Under the pieces are notes generated by a model. That model was not told the DNA's origin. It saw nothing but the letters and a program-made list of their open reading frames with translations, and ran no database searches. This document shows positions 20,715-31,125 of a stretch of 64,000 nucleotides of DNA, in pieces. The first letter of the stretch is position 1; each line of letters begins with the position of its first letter. Origin of the DNA: Bombyx mori (lineage: Eukaryota; Arthropoda; Insecta; Lepidoptera; Bombycidae); contig NC_085135.1 in assembly GCF_030269925.1 (NCBI RefSeq), forward strand, positions 4,092,753 to 4,156,752, written 5' to 3'. The translations under genes and the position numbers were made by a program.

Positions 20715-21246
20715 GTGGCGGCCTCCCCCCGGTGAAGGTCAAGGGGCGACCTGAGGGGGTGAGGCCGCGCGGCGCGCTACCAGCACTCTAGCGCGCTGCC
20801 GTGGAGTGAATAGAGCGACCGGTCGACGGTGTATCGCGTCCCGACCCGGCAGGCTGGTTCTGGTCCAGCGGGGTATTCCGGGACACCAGCGGCACCGTCT
20901 GGGCGGCCCGACGGGCTGCCGTACCGAGACGGCCGACGTTCCAGAGCCTTCGATTCGCCTCGAAGGCTCCGTCGGCTGGGCGTCCTTGGGGTGAGCCGCG
21001 CCGTCTGGTTGTAGTGTTGACCGTGGTAGCCCCCCTACCTCATCCGGGTTCTGACCTCGGAGGGGATCGGACGTCGGGTGTAAGAGTGCAGGGGAGTCGT
21101 TTAGTGGGTGGGTCCTAAAATCCTTGGGCCCGCGGTCTGCTCACAACACCATGCAGACCGTTGAGTCTCACATACCCCGCGCGCCCCTTTTGCGCGGGGA
21201 CCTCGTAGGAGGTTCGGCCCTCTACCCGAAAAAAAAAAAAAAAAAA
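20715..21246 (+). other. Family C 3' UTR and poly-A
   Basis: GC-rich untranslated region shared with C1 and C2 (reverse complement of 13903-14480 and 14601-15130). Several inverted repeats are visible, e.g. ccttcgattcgcctcgaagg near 20946 and cgcgcgccccttttgcgcgggg near 21178. These could fold into stem-loops recognised by the element's RT, an inference from other R1-clade elements. It ends in poly-A. Confidence 0.7.
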
Positions 21247-21333
21247 ATGTCACTCGGAAGTACTGTAGCTCCTAAACAGTGAAAGAATTTTTCAAATCGG
21301 TTCAGTAGTTTGGAAGCCTATGCGAAACAAACC

Positions 21334-21481
21334 ACGGAATAGATAAATAAGGTTGGAATGGTAATGTAGGCGGGGCAAGCGTGCCACAATTATGATTCTA
21401 CAATCATAACTCGACCGATTCCTTCATTCACCGCGTTTAGTGCGCTTCGGACTACTTGGGCGAACAGATCTCCGCTTTATA
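21334..21481 (+). other. Region upstream of THAP exon 1
   Basis: Single-copy-looking sequence between the truncated Helitron end and the THAP start codon. It has mixed composition, with no repeat recognised and no clear core promoter motif. Confidence 0.35.
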
Positions 21482-21561
21482 ATGCCGTGTTGTGTAATTA
21501 TAACTTGTAAAACAAAAAGTCAGACGTCAAGTATAGAGCGAGGAGGTATATCTTTCGATCG
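21482..21561 (+). CDS. THAP zinc-finger domain, exon 1
   Basis: ATG opens MPCCVIITCKTKSQTSS and ends ISFDR, with the last codon split before GTAAGT at 21562, a good 5' splice site. C4 and C9 fit the first two zinc ligands of a C2CH THAP finger (Cys-x4-Cys). FDRFP, completed by exon 2, corresponds to the family's FHRFP. THAP domains bind DNA in host transcription regulators and in P-element-like transposases; which one this is cannot be told. The upstream flank (21334-21481) shows no obvious TATA box. The reading frame is undamaged. Confidence 0.75.
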
Positions 21562-21763
21562 GTAAGTCGAAATTACCATTTAATTACAATATTATTTGTC
21601 TAAAAAATAAAATTATACTGAGCATTATGAAATTCCAAACATTAACAATATTATTGCAACAAGTTATAAATGACATACACTGCGCGATGTGTACTCGCCC
21701 AATGAACGCAATGACCAAGTCCGCTTCCAATGTACTACGTTCTCTACACTTCAATCTTTGAAA

Positions 21764-22736
21764 GGAGACTGAAACGATTACATACATTTTTGGGCCCGAA
21801 TGTAACGTGATGAAACTAATATGAATTAATAGATTCAGATTTATCAGTACCTTGCTGAAAATTATAAAAGTTTTCTCAATCTGAGAACCGAGTTAATAAA
21901 GATTTAGTAAAAGTTAGGTTATGTTACAATCTCTTTAAAAGAGCTGAATAATAACTTATTTAAGCATAAGTACCTAAATGTTTATTATATCCATTGGATA
22001 ATCTTTTAAATGTTGTATTATGAATGAATATTAATGTTATATGGAATATGGAATTGCTATCCCACAATTCACACAGCGATCCATAATTTCAACAGTATCC
22101 AATGCAACAATTTCAAGTCAAACGTGTGAGCGATCTTCGGTGTCCAGTGTAGAAGCAATTGTCGTACAAGGCTGGCAGAGTTGGAATCCGTAATAATAAA
22201 GCAGTGATCGTTGAAAATATTAAAACAGCCCGATAGATACACACTCAAAATGCGTCGAAGATACAAAACGAGTAGAGCAGAAAAAACCAACAAGCGCCAA
22301 AAAATAATTGTATAATCTATGAACAAACGTCATGTCAGCTTACTGTCAAAGCTGTCATCAAAAATACAATCGATTTTAATCGATTTGAAATCGATAATCA
22401 TATTACTTTGTTAAGTAATAATAGACTTTTTCTTCATTTATGTATATAATCGCAATTAAATCCGGCGTATACCGCACTTGTATACAACAAGTATAAATCA
22501 CTCATTTAATTACTTTGCATTAATTACCTAGTGCAAAGTTTTTCTTTTTATAATCCTGTAATCGATTAATTAAATCGATCACACCGCTAAGCCGACAAAA
22601 ACTAACTTTCTCACTTTTCTCCGGTCCCAGAAAGAGGATTGAGGTGATTTTTTATATTCTTATATAAAAAAATATGACAAATTTTTTAGACTACATTCCA
22701 AGTTATTACATTTTTGGCCCACGATTTTCCGTCTCC
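21764..22736 (+). mobile_element. 973-bp GGAGAC...GTCTCC repeat, copy 1
   Basis: Nearly identical over its full length to 38981-39953, and exactly the same length. The termini are short inverted repeats (ggagactgaaa / ggagacggaaa). A subterminal motif, ttacat(ac)atttttgg(g)ccc, appears in direct orientation at both ends. It is AT-rich with no protein of its own. Flanks read AAA|...|TT in both copies and no target duplication is seen. It lies in the THAP intron. Class unknown; probably a non-autonomous DNA transposon. Confidence 0.75.
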
Positions 22737-23040
22737 TTTCGGCCTTTGCCCTGATTGGCCGTAGTGCACGGCGCTAGTTTGTCGATAGTGAGGTGACCAT
22801 GTGGTGAAATAAAATTATCGAAAGAATTCTCGACTATATTTACATTTGACATGGATAATTTTTGTATTATTTTATATTTAATTAATGATACCTAGTATAT
22901 TCTTAATGAGACATATTTTGAGTAAAATAAATATGTATTATTATTATTGAATTATTATCATTGAATTAATGTGAAGGTATAATATAAAGGGACATGTAGA
23001 CCTCTCATTTACGGGTATTTACTATATTGTCTAAGACGTA
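22737..23040 (+). other. THAP intron sequence between the 973-bp repeat and the MITE
   Basis: AT-rich DNA with a short (att)n run near 22938-22960. No ORF, repeat border or RNA gene was recognised. It is read as the original intron sequence. Confidence 0.35.
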
Positions 23041-23235
23041 TTAAAGCCTTCGTCAAACAGAACGCGTACTTCGCGCCGCTTACTTAACGTCGCGCTCTTT
23101 TCATGTCACACCAATTGACTAGATGAGTCTAACGCTCCTTGACGCAACGCATTCGCCAAATCATAGTGCCTTTCGATAGCAGTGTGAAAATTTAAAAGTA
23201 TTAAGAAATCGAGTGATTCAGATGTGGCATTGTAT

Positions 23236-23527
23236 TTTTTTTTTTTTCCCTACCTATGCTGATAGCCTTGAGAGGCTATTTCAGCTTCGCCCTAACGTTT
23301 GTAGGTGAGCTCGTGGGGTTCAACCGGAGAGTTGCTAACACTGACCCTAGCAAGAGCAGTGCTTCGCAGAATCTAACACCGGATCGGAAACGCGACTCAC
23401 TGAGAAGATCCGGCGAGAAACTCAGTGGGCTGTGTCTATGGGTTAGTTCGCTCGTCGAGCCCTTCGTCGCAAGCGACGGGTTCGACGAGGACGGTGACCG
23501 GTGCTTGTGGTGCCTAAACGCGCCGTA
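23236..23527 (-). pseudogene. Family F ORF2 C-terminal tail and 3' UTR
   Basis: The minus strand ends in poly-A (T run at 23235-23247). The first codons past element E continue the ORF2 reading frame left at 40585 and end in an Arg-rich tail (GHRPRRTRRLRRRARRAN) before the stop, matching family A's NRTRRTRQ tail. The 3' UTR shares the ctgagtttctcgccggatct block with family A. Confidence 0.8.
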
Positions 23528-24679
23528 ACCACCTAAGCATACGCACGCTTGTCTCGCTTCATCTCTTAATCAGTTTCTCAAACTTTTATAAATATTTTTT
23601 AACTTTCTGTTATTATCACTATCACTTCTTAAAATGCATACCTGTGCGAATTGTGGTACTCAACACACCGACGGAACAATATGCAGCATTTGCAAGAATC
23701 ATTATGATTTTCCATGTTCTGGAGTGACGGAATCCGGCTATCGCAGATTAGGTGAACGGAAAAATACCTGGCGGTGCCTGAAGTGTAAAGGGCCCCAGGA
23801 CTCAATACAGGAACAACTTAGTCAAATCCTATCTCGACTGGCTCCGTTAGCAACGGTGGTCGAAGACATCAGGAGCATCAAGGCTGAAATAGGCGATCTC
23901 AAGAATTCCCTCGAGCTGGCATATCAACTCACTGGTGATCTCTCGAACACGGTGAAGGACTTGGGCTCTAGGATATGTACAGTTGAAAAGATCGGCAGTG
24001 AGGTTCCTGCTCTTCGTGACGATATTACCAGGTTGAACAATGAGCTACAGGACCGGGACCAGTGGGCCCGTGCGAATAACGTGGAGATCTGTGGTATACC
24101 GGAAAAGAAGGGTGAAAATCTATATGATGTCGTCAGCTGTATCGGCCAACTTTATAATATTTCCATTAAGAAAGAGGAGATTAATTACATTGCACGTATC
24201 CCAACTCGTGTGCTGAAGGCTGAAAAATCTATTATTGTTGCGTTCAACAATAGGTATCGTAAGGAGGAATTTCATTCCGATAGAGGCACCCGTCACGCGC
24301 GGACGTGCTCATCGACCACTCGATCGCCTGGCCTTTGTTCGCCCGGCTTTTGTTAGCCCGGCCATTGTTCGCGCGGCCTGTGTTCGTGGTACATCTGCCG
24401 ACCAAGTGTTTTTCCTGGAAGTTTTTATTTGTTTGGTTTCCTTTTGTTATTTCTGTGTTCGTGGTACATCTGCCGACAAACTGTCTTCCTGGAAGTGTTT
24501 AATTGTTTTGTTTCTTTTTGTTATTTCCGTTTTGTTGTGATTTTTCTTTGTCCTGCAGTAATCGTGCCGCATCGCCACCTGTGTTCAATAGAACCGTTCA
24601 GGTCCGAGAAGTTGGGGCCTCGCCGCAAGGCGAGTGTTTTCTAAGACCCAGGGTAGCCCCACCTGGGCACGTAGCCATC

Positions 24680-26302
24680 ATGGACGCTGTATTTGCGGAA
24701 TTTCTCCGGCTTCGCTACCCAAAGCTCACTTCCGAGTTTCAGGCCTTCAAGGCCGATCACACTGCGAGCCCTCTCGTGGACTCCACCGAGCTCGCTGCTC
24801 CTGCGTCGCCTGTACCTGCGTGCAAAGCTTCTGCATCGAGCACCGCAGCCTCCGTCGTGCCTGCCGTTCCCGCGTCGCCTATACTGGCGAGTAAAACTGC
24901 TGCGTCGTCCGCCGTGGTCACCGTTCCAGCAGCGCGATCATCCGCGGCCTCCGTCGCGCCGTCCAAAACACCTACTCGTAGGTCACCTGCGCCCACCTCC
25001 TCGTCCTCCGACTCTGACTCGGAGATGGAGGTCGACCTCGCTCCCGCCTCATCGACGGATGGATTCACCCTGGTGCAAAAGGGTAAGAAGCGTGCCGCGG
25101 AGTCTCGAGCTCCCGCGGCCGCTAAAATTAGCAAAGCCGCGAACGCGTCGCGCCCCCGCCCTCAGACTCCCGTTGCGCCTCCAGCCCGTGCCACTCCGTC
25201 GCCGTGTCCGGTGGCACAAAATAAAGCCCAGACCCCTCCCCCGGTAATCCTTCAAGAGAAGGCAGCTTGGGAACGAGTTTCCCTGGCCCTTAAGGCCAAA
25301 AATATAAATTTCACGAATGCCCGTAACCTCGCGAATGGCATTCAAATTAAGGTTCGAACATCCGACGACCATAGGGCCCTCTCTTCTTACCTCCGTAAGG
25401 AGCGTATAAGTTTCCACGCATATACGCTCCAGGAGGAGCGCGAACTCCGTGCCGTTATACGTGGCATCCCTAAAGAGTTGGATGCCGAGCTCGTCAAGGC
25501 CGATCTTCTCGAACAAGGCCTACCGGTTAACTCCGTACACCGCATGCACACAGGCCGCGGAAGGGAGCCATATAATATGGTTCTCGTCGCCCTCCAGCCT
25601 ACCCCCGAGGGTAAGCAAATATTCAACATCCGAACGGTTTGTAGCCTTTCCGGAATCGCAGTCGAAACCCCACACAAGAAAGGCACACCTAGCCAGTGCC
25701 ATAACTGCCAATTATACGGGCATTCTTCCCGTAACTGTCACGCGCGCCCCCGATGCGTCAAGTGCTTAGGCGATCACGCCACGGCCCTATGCACTCGCGA
25801 TCAAAAAACCGCGACGGAACCGCCTAGCTGCGTCCTGTGTCGAACACAGGGTCACCCCGCAAATTACCGCGGATGCCCCCGAGCCCCGAAAATAAATCGC
25901 CGCGTCGCCCGCCAAAACCGCCTCCGAGCTTCCGGCCCAGACATCAAAGCCTCGGCACCCTCTGTGTCGCAGGCTAAGCCAGCGTTCGTTCCGGCGCCGG
26001 TGCCCAGTGTTTCGGCCTGGGCGAAACCGCTGCCGTACATGAACACGGCTACAACTCCCTCCTCCGCGATTCGTCCCGCCCCCGCGACTCGTCCCTCTCC
26101 CGCGACTTGCCCTCCGACCGCGTCCGACAATCTCGCTTTAGCGATCGACTTTTTTCAGTCGATCAACTTTGAGCGCATTAACGCTTTGGGCGACGCCATT
26201 CGCTCTGCCTCCACTGCACAACACTTTATCGCCGTTGTGCAAGAATACGCCGACGTATACGCGTCATTAAATACGTACGTCCTCCCCTCACTCCGCCGGT
26301 AA
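24680..26302 (+). CDS. Family A ORF1, gag-like CCHC protein (A3)
   Basis: 540 aa from MDAVFAEFLRLRYPK. The N-terminal third is low-complexity Ala/Ser/Pro with an acidic patch (SSSDSDSEMEVD) and a basic KKGK-type stretch. The middle carries an RRM-like fold candidate (ELRAVIRGIPKELDAEL). Three zinc knuckles follow (CHNCQLYGHSSRNC, CVKCLGDHATALC, CVLCRTQGHPANYRGC). The C-terminus ends VLPSLRR. It is expected to bind element RNA and possibly traffic to the nucleus. The TAA stop lies three bases before the ORF2 ATG. Confidence 0.9.
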   Translation: MDAVFAEFLRLRYPKLTSEFQAFKADHTASPLVDSTELAAPASPVPACKASASSTAASVVPAVPASPILASKTAASSAVVTVPAARSSAASVAPSKTPTRRSPAPTSSSSDSDSEMEVDLAPASSTDGFTLVQKGKKRAAESRAPAAAKISKAANASRPRPQTPVAPPARATPSPCPVAQNKAQTPPPVILQEKAAWERVSLALKAKNINFTNARNLANGIQIKVRTSDDHRALSSYLRKERISFHAYTLQEERELRAVIRGIPKELDAELVKADLLEQGLPVNSVHRMHTGRGREPYNMVLVALQPTPEGKQIFNIRTVCSLSGIAVETPHKKGTPSQCHNCQLYGHSSRNCHARPRCVKCLGDHATALCTRDQKTATEPPSCVLCRTQGHPANYRGCPRAPKINRRVARQNRLRASGPDIKASAPSVSQAKPAFVPAPVPSVSAWAKPLPYMNTATTPSSAIRPAPATRPSPATCPPTASDNLALAIDFFQSINFERINALGDAIRSASTAQHFIAVVQEYADVYASLNTYVLPSLRR

Positions 26303-26305
26303 TCA

Positions 26306-29182
26306 ATGGCGTATATAAGTAGAATAAAGCCCCTATCCGTAACGATAGGATTTTTTAACGCTTACGGTCTCGCAAATCAGCGTGATCAGGTTTCTGACTT
26401 TTTGCGTGACCATCAAATTGATATCTTTTTAGTGCAGGAGACCCTACTTAAGCCCGCGCGCCGTGACCCTAAAATCGCGAACTATAACATGGTCAGGAAC
26501 GACAGGCTCTCTGCTCGTGGTGGTGGTACCGTCATTTACTATAGAAGAGCCCTGCATTGCGTCCCACTCGATCGTCCCGCGCTCGCTAATATCGAAGCAT
26601 CAGTGTGCCGAATCTCACTGACGGGACACGCGCCGATCGTTATCGCGTCCGTTTATCTTCCACCGGATAAGATCGTTCTAAGCAGTGATATCGAGGCGCT
26701 GCTCGGCATGGGGAGCTCTGTCATTCTGGCGGGCGACCTAAATTGTAAACACATCAGGTGGAACTCACACACCACAACCCCGAATGTCAGGCGGCTTGAC
26801 GCGTTAGTCGATAATCTCGCCTTCGATATCGTCGCTCCGCTAATCCCGACTCACTACCCGCTAAATATCGCGCATCGCCCGGATATACTCGACATAGCGT
26901 TATTAAAAAACGTAACTCTGCGCTTACACTCGATCGAAGTAATTTCAGAGTTAGATTCAGACCACTGTCCCGTCGTTATGAAGCTCGGTCGCGCTCCCGA
27001 TTCCGTTCCCGTCACGAGGACTATGGTGGATTGGCACACGCTAGGCATCAGCCTGGCTGAATCTGATCCACCATCGCTACCGTTTAGCCCGGACTCTACC
27101 CCGTCTCCTCAGGATACCGCTGAAGCCATAGACATCTTAACGTCACACATCACCTCGACATTAGATAGGTCATCGAAACAAGTTGTAGCGGAGGACTTCC
27201 TTCACCGCTTCAAATTGTCCGACGATATTAGGGAACTCCTTAGAGCTAAGAACGCCTCGATACGCGCCTACGTCAGGTATCCTACCGCGGAAAATCGTAT
27301 TCGAATGCGTGCCCTACAACGCGACGTAAAGTCTCGCATCGCCGAAGTCCGAGATGCCAGATGGTCTGATTTCTTAGAAGGACTCGCGCCCTCCCAAAGG
27401 TCTTACTACCGCTTAGCTCGTACTCTCAAATCGGATACGGTAGTAACTATGCCCCCCCTCGTAGGCCCCTCAGGCCGACTCACGGCGTTCGATGATGACG
27501 AAAAAGCAGAGCTGCTGGCCGATACATTGCAAACCCAGTGTACGCCCAGCACTCAATCCGTGGACCCTGTTCATGTAGAATTAGTAGACAGTGAGATAGA
27601 ACGCAGAGCCTCCTTGCCACCCTCTGATGCGTTACCACCCGTCACCCCGATGGAAGTTAAAGACTTGATCAAAGACCTACGTCCTCGCAAGGCTCCCGGT
27701 TCCGACGGTATATCCAACCGCGTTATTAAACTTCTACCCGTCCAACTCATCGTGATGTTGGCATCTATTTTCAATGCCGCTATGGCGAACTGTATCTTTC
27801 CCGCGGTGTGGAAAGAAGCGGACGTTATCGGCATACATAAACCCGGTAAACCAAAAAATCATCCGACGAGCTACCGCCCGATCAGCCTCCTCATGTCTCT
27901 AGGCAAACTGTATGAGCGTCTGCTCTACAAACGCCTCAGAGACTTCGTCTCATCCAAGGGCATTCTCATCGATGAACAATTCGGATTCCGTACAAATCAC
28001 TCATGCGTTCAACAGGTGCACCGCCTCACGGAGCACATTCTTGTGGGGCTTAATCGACCAAAACCGTTATACACGGGAGCTCTCTTCTTCGACGTCGCAA
28101 AAGCGTTCGACAAAGTCTGGCACAACGGTTTGATTTTCAAACTATTCAACATGGGTGTGCCGGATAGTCTCGTGCTCATCATACGGGACTTCTTGTCGAA
28201 CCGCTCTTTTCGATATCGAGTCGAGGGAACCCGCTCCTCCCCACGACCTCTCACAGCTGGAGTCCCGCAAGGCTCTGTCCTCTCACCCCTCTTATTTAGC
28301 TTATTCGTTAACGATATTCCCCGGTCGCCGCCGACCCATTTAGCTTTATTCGCCGACGACACGACTGTTTACTATTCCAGTAGAAACAAGTCCCTAATCG
28401 CGAAGAAGCTTCAGAGCGCAGCCCTAGCCCTAGGACAGTGGTTCCGAAAATGGCGCATAGACATCAACCCAGCGAAAAGTACTGCGGTGCTCTTTCAGAG
28501 GGGAAGCTCCACACGGATTTCCTCCCGTATCAGGAGGAGGAATCTCACACCCCCGATTACTCTCTTTAGTCAATCCATACCCTGGGCCAGGAAGGTCAAG
28601 TACCTGGGCGTTATCCTGGATGCATCGATGACATTCCGCCCGCATATAAAATCAGTCCGTGACCGTACCGCGTTTATTCTCGGTAGACTCTACCCCATGA
28701 TTTGTAAGCGGAGTAAAATGTCCCTTCGGAACAAGGTGACACTTTACAAAACTTGCATAAGGCCCGTCATGACTTACGCGAGTGTGGTGTTCGCTCACGC
28801 GGCCCGCACACACATAGACACCCTTCAATCTCTACAATCCCGCTTTTGCAGGTTAGCCGTCGGAGCTCCGTGGTTCGTGAGGAACGTTGACCTACACGAC
28901 GACCTGGGCGTCGAATCTATACAGAAATACATGAAGTCAGCGTCGGAACGGTACTTCGATAAGGCTATGCGTCATGATAATCGCCTTATCGTAGCCGCCG
29001 CTGACTACTCCCCGAATCCTGATCATGCAGGAGCCAGTCACCGTCGACGCCCTAGACACGTCCTTACGGATCCATCAGATCCAATAACCTTCGCACTAGA
29101 CGCCTTCAGCTCTAGGAGCAGGCTTAGGGACCTCGGTAACCGTACTCGTCGAACTCGACAAAGAGTTCGCCGTGCAACCTAA
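26306..29182 (+). CDS. Family A ORF2, AP endonuclease + reverse transcriptase (A3)
   Basis: 958 aa. The N-terminal AP-type endonuclease has FFNAYGLANQRDQ, the VQETLL glutamate, GDLNCKH near residue 145 and SDHCPV near 220. RT blocks are RKAPGSDGIS, SYRPISLLMS, FGFRTNHSCVQQ, FFDVAKAFDKVWH, GVPQGSVLSPLLFS and the catalytic FADDTTVYY near residue 681. A C-terminal domain of unknown role ends in an Arg-rich tail. It nicks target DNA and primes cDNA synthesis on the element RNA. All key residues are present, so activity is plausible. Confidence 0.92.
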   Translation: MAYISRIKPLSVTIGFFNAYGLANQRDQVSDFLRDHQIDIFLVQETLLKPARRDPKIANYNMVRNDRLSARGGGTVIYYRRALHCVPLDRPALANIEASVCRISLTGHAPIVIASVYLPPDKIVLSSDIEALLGMGSSVILAGDLNCKHIRWNSHTTTPNVRRLDALVDNLAFDIVAPLIPTHYPLNIAHRPDILDIALLKNVTLRLHSIEVISELDSDHCPVVMKLGRAPDSVPVTRTMVDWHTLGISLAESDPPSLPFSPDSTPSPQDTAEAIDILTSHITSTLDRSSKQVVAEDFLHRFKLSDDIRELLRAKNASIRAYVRYPTAENRIRMRALQRDVKSRIAEVRDARWSDFLEGLAPSQRSYYRLARTLKSDTVVTMPPLVGPSGRLTAFDDDEKAELLADTLQTQCTPSTQSVDPVHVELVDSEIERRASLPPSDALPPVTPMEVKDLIKDLRPRKAPGSDGISNRVIKLLPVQLIVMLASIFNAAMANCIFPAVWKEADVIGIHKPGKPKNHPTSYRPISLLMSLGKLYERLLYKRLRDFVSSKGILIDEQFGFRTNHSCVQQVHRLTEHILVGLNRPKPLYTGALFFDVAKAFDKVWHNGLIFKLFNMGVPDSLVLIIRDFLSNRSFRYRVEGTRSSPRPLTAGVPQGSVLSPLLFSLFVNDIPRSPPTHLALFADDTTVYYSSRNKSLIAKKLQSAALALGQWFRKWRIDINPAKSTAVLFQRGSSTRISSRIRRRNLTPPITLFSQSIPWARKVKYLGVILDASMTFRPHIKSVRDRTAFILGRLYPMICKRSKMSLRNKVTLYKTCIRPVMTYASVVFAHAARTHIDTLQSLQSRFCRLAVGAPWFVRNVDLHDDLGVESIQKYMKSASERYFDKAMRHDNRLIVAAADYSPNPDHAGASHRRRPRHVLTDPSDPITFALDAFSSRSRLRDLGNRTRRTRQRVRRAT

Positions 29183-29689
29183 CCCATGAATCAGCTCGCT
29201 GAGTTTCTCGCCGGATCTTCTCAGCGGGTCGCGATTCCGATCCGGTAGTAAATTCATTCGCGAAGCAGCTACTCTTGAGTTGTTGGGTCTCCTTCGGAGG
29301 CGCTCGGGTAGCTGTTAGCAAATCCTACCCCTCCTGGCTGAGCCTTTGCTCGCCCACCTGTCCTGGTGAAACTGGAAAGGCCTCCGGGCCACCAGTAATC
29401 CTTCAATCATAAAAAAAAAAAAAAAAAAAAGGAGGAATTTATCGCTTTAGCTCGTAAAATTAAGAAGAACAGTCTCTCGGACTTGGGTATACGAGGAGAG
29501 GGAAAATTTTATCTGAACGACCATTTGACGCAGTGTAATAAAACATTATTAAACAAAGCAAAGTCGCTCGCGAAGGATAATAATTTCCAATATATTTGGG
29601 TAAAACATTGTAAAATAATGGCCCGCAAATCAGATACATCCCCGATATTTTTTATAAAAGAGGAAAGGGATTTGAAGAAGATAACTTGA

Positions 29690-30277
29690 ATAATAATCAA
29701 TATTTCTTTTTATTAAGTATTTTTTATCACACAAAATTTATTTTCTTTTCATTATTCTTTAAAGTTTGCTCTAATAAGAAGTCAACTGTTAAAAGTTTGA
29801 GAGCCGCATGCAACCTCGCGCATTATTATTACCTATTTTTTTATTATTACGAAGTGTGCATCCAGTTCAGGTACGTAAGTTCAGCTATATTCATACGTTT
29901 ATCGTTATGCATTACGTCGCTTAGCCATGTCATAGTGCATATTATCGCTTGCGTTTTGCTACTTCGGTTCCGCCGATTATCGCTTGATAAGTGTGAACCG
30001 ATCGTGCTCGAGCGATCGTGTGTAAGTTTTTTTTACTACCCTATTCTTACAATATTAAAATTAAATTTTATTTGTTAAATGTATTACTTTTAGGATTTGG
30101 GTATTTACTATTTCTACAATATCGTTTTGTGTTGCTGAATTATGTTGTTCGTGAAAATGATTGTCTTGGTACGTTTATTAAAATCAATTTATATTATTCT
30201 TTATTATTGTTTATAATATTACATTTAAAATTGCTTATTTCGATTTATTTCAGCTATTGTATCAAAATTCTTATCAA
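29690..30277 (+). other. Family E inter-ORF region
   Basis: About 590 bp of AT-rich DNA between ORF1 stop and ORF2 start, unusually long for a two-ORF LINE. Several short open frames rich in Phe/Leu/Tyr are compositional. A small older insertion may be included, but no border repeats were found. Confidence 0.4.
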
Positions 30278-30899
30278 ATGGCTAATGTAAAGCTTAGTAT
30301 TTATTATCAAAACACTAGAGGGTTACGTACCAAAACAATTGATTTTAAAAGAAATGTCCTACTTAATAACTATGATGTTATCTTAATCACGGAAACTTGG
30401 TTAATGGATAGTATTGGTGACTGTGAGCTGTTCGATGATAGGTACATTGTGTTTAGACGGGTAGAAATTATATAGCTACAAATGAATTGTATGGTGGAGG
30501 CGTACTGATAGCGATACGACGCGATCTTACGGCGTCGCGCCGCCCGGAATGGTCGTCTTCTGCCGAGGATATATGGGTTACGGTGACATTCAATACTAAA
30601 AGTCGTGGTGTTGTAAATATACACTTTTGTTCCCTCTATTTATGCGATGAAAAACTTGGCTACAACTTCAATTCTCAGCTAACCAACTTTACAGACAAAC
30701 TCTCTCTAGCAATGGACTCATGCCCTAATGATACATTTATAGTTACCGGTGATTTTAATATGAGAGATATCAAATGGTCTTTTGACACTGACGAAGATTT
30801 TACACAGCCACAGGGCATTAGTGGGAATGCGCAAATCTACTTTTTTGATGTCTTGGCAGAATGTAATTTCTATCAATTTAATTACTTTTATAATACTAA

Positions 30900-31125
30900 C
30901 TAGAGACCCGACCTCGCTTCGCTTCGGTAACATTAAAACAAACATGAAACCAAAAAAAAAAAAAAAAAAAATTAAAAAAAGTAGCCTATGTTCATCAGGG
31001 ACAATGTCGGCATCTAATGGAAAAAGAATTTTTCAAATCGGTCCAGTAGTTTCGGAGCCTATTCGAAACAAACAAACAAACAAATCTTTCCTCTTTATAA
31101 TATTAGTATAGAGTATAGATATAGA
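30900..31125 (-). mobile_element. 226-bp non-autonomous Helitron in E ORF2
   Basis: On the minus strand it begins TCTATATCTATACTC... and ends ...gggtctCTAG, inserted between A and T with no duplication. Deleting 30900-31125 joins ...YNTN and NRVLDW in frame, fixing the borders. It shares aaatcggt(c)cagtagttt and the (caaa)n-tctttcctctttataatattagtata end with the large Helitron at 13251-21333. It contains an internal A-rich run and no coding capacity. Confidence 0.82.

Larger units (their letters stand above)
17961..21246 (+). mobile_element. Family C (R1 clade) copy C3, 5'-truncated
   Basis: Flanked by a 14-bp target duplication, atgtcactcggaag (17948-17961 and 21247-21260), lying in the Helitron tandem repeat. 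The 5' truncation falls inside the endonuclease domain. It retains an open ORF2 of about 915 codons, a roughly 520-bp GC-rich 3' UTR and a poly-A tail. The conserved 3' UTR matches C1 and C2 in reverse complement. Confidence 0.92.
13251..21333 (-). mobile_element. Autonomous-type Helitron remnant, minus strand, with five elements inside
   Basis: Read on the minus strand, its 3' end is a GC-rich hairpin (gcggacggagtcgcgg) followed by CTAG and then T, the Helitron 3' signature. Upstream on the same strand are a helicase C-terminus remnant (13378-13520) and STPR-like repeats (about 13580-13900). The 5'-end sequence TCTATACTAATATTATAAAG occurs as tandem copies at 15930-17960. Five later elements lie within it: C1, C2, maT, C3 and the short repeats themselves. 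The far (5') limit near 21333 is truncated and uncertain. Coding is too decayed for activity. Confidence 0.7.
24273..29428 (+). mobile_element. Family A copy A3, full length, both ORFs open
   Basis: 5156 bp, inserted in family E ORF1 with a 12-bp duplication, aaggaggaattt (24261-24272 and 29429-29440). It has a 5' UTR of about 407 bp starting cattccgatagagg, ORF1 (540 aa), TCA spacer, ORF2 (958 aa), 3' UTR and a poly-A tail of about 19. No stop or frameshift was found. It is the reference copy for the family in this window and is potentially autonomous. Confidence 0.93.
23634..29689 (+). pseudogene. Family E ORF1: PHD-like finger + coiled coil + RNA-binding region, split by A3
   Basis: Exact halves are 23634-24272 and 29441-29689; the second continues the first in frame after the duplicated aaggaggaattt. 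Residues 1-51 form a C4HC3 PHD-like finger (C4, C7, C17, C20, H23, C28, C48, C51, with WRCLKC at its end). Residues about 60-145 are heptad-rich coiled coil. Then comes an L1-ORF1-like RNA-binding segment (ANNVEICGIPEKKGENL) and a basic C-terminus. Such ORF1 proteins multimerise and bind element RNA. Undamaged apart from the insertion. Confidence 0.8.

Noticed and set aside
22069..22326. 85-aa minus-strand ORF conserved in both 973-bp repeats
   Set aside because: Identical only because the two copies are nearly identical in DNA; hydrophobic AT-rich frame with no domain and no evidence of coding constraint.
21764..22736. Helitron identity for the 973-bp repeat
   Set aside because: Clean insertion between A and T fits, but the ends are GGAGAC/GTCTCC with no TC start and no CTRR end or 3' hairpin.
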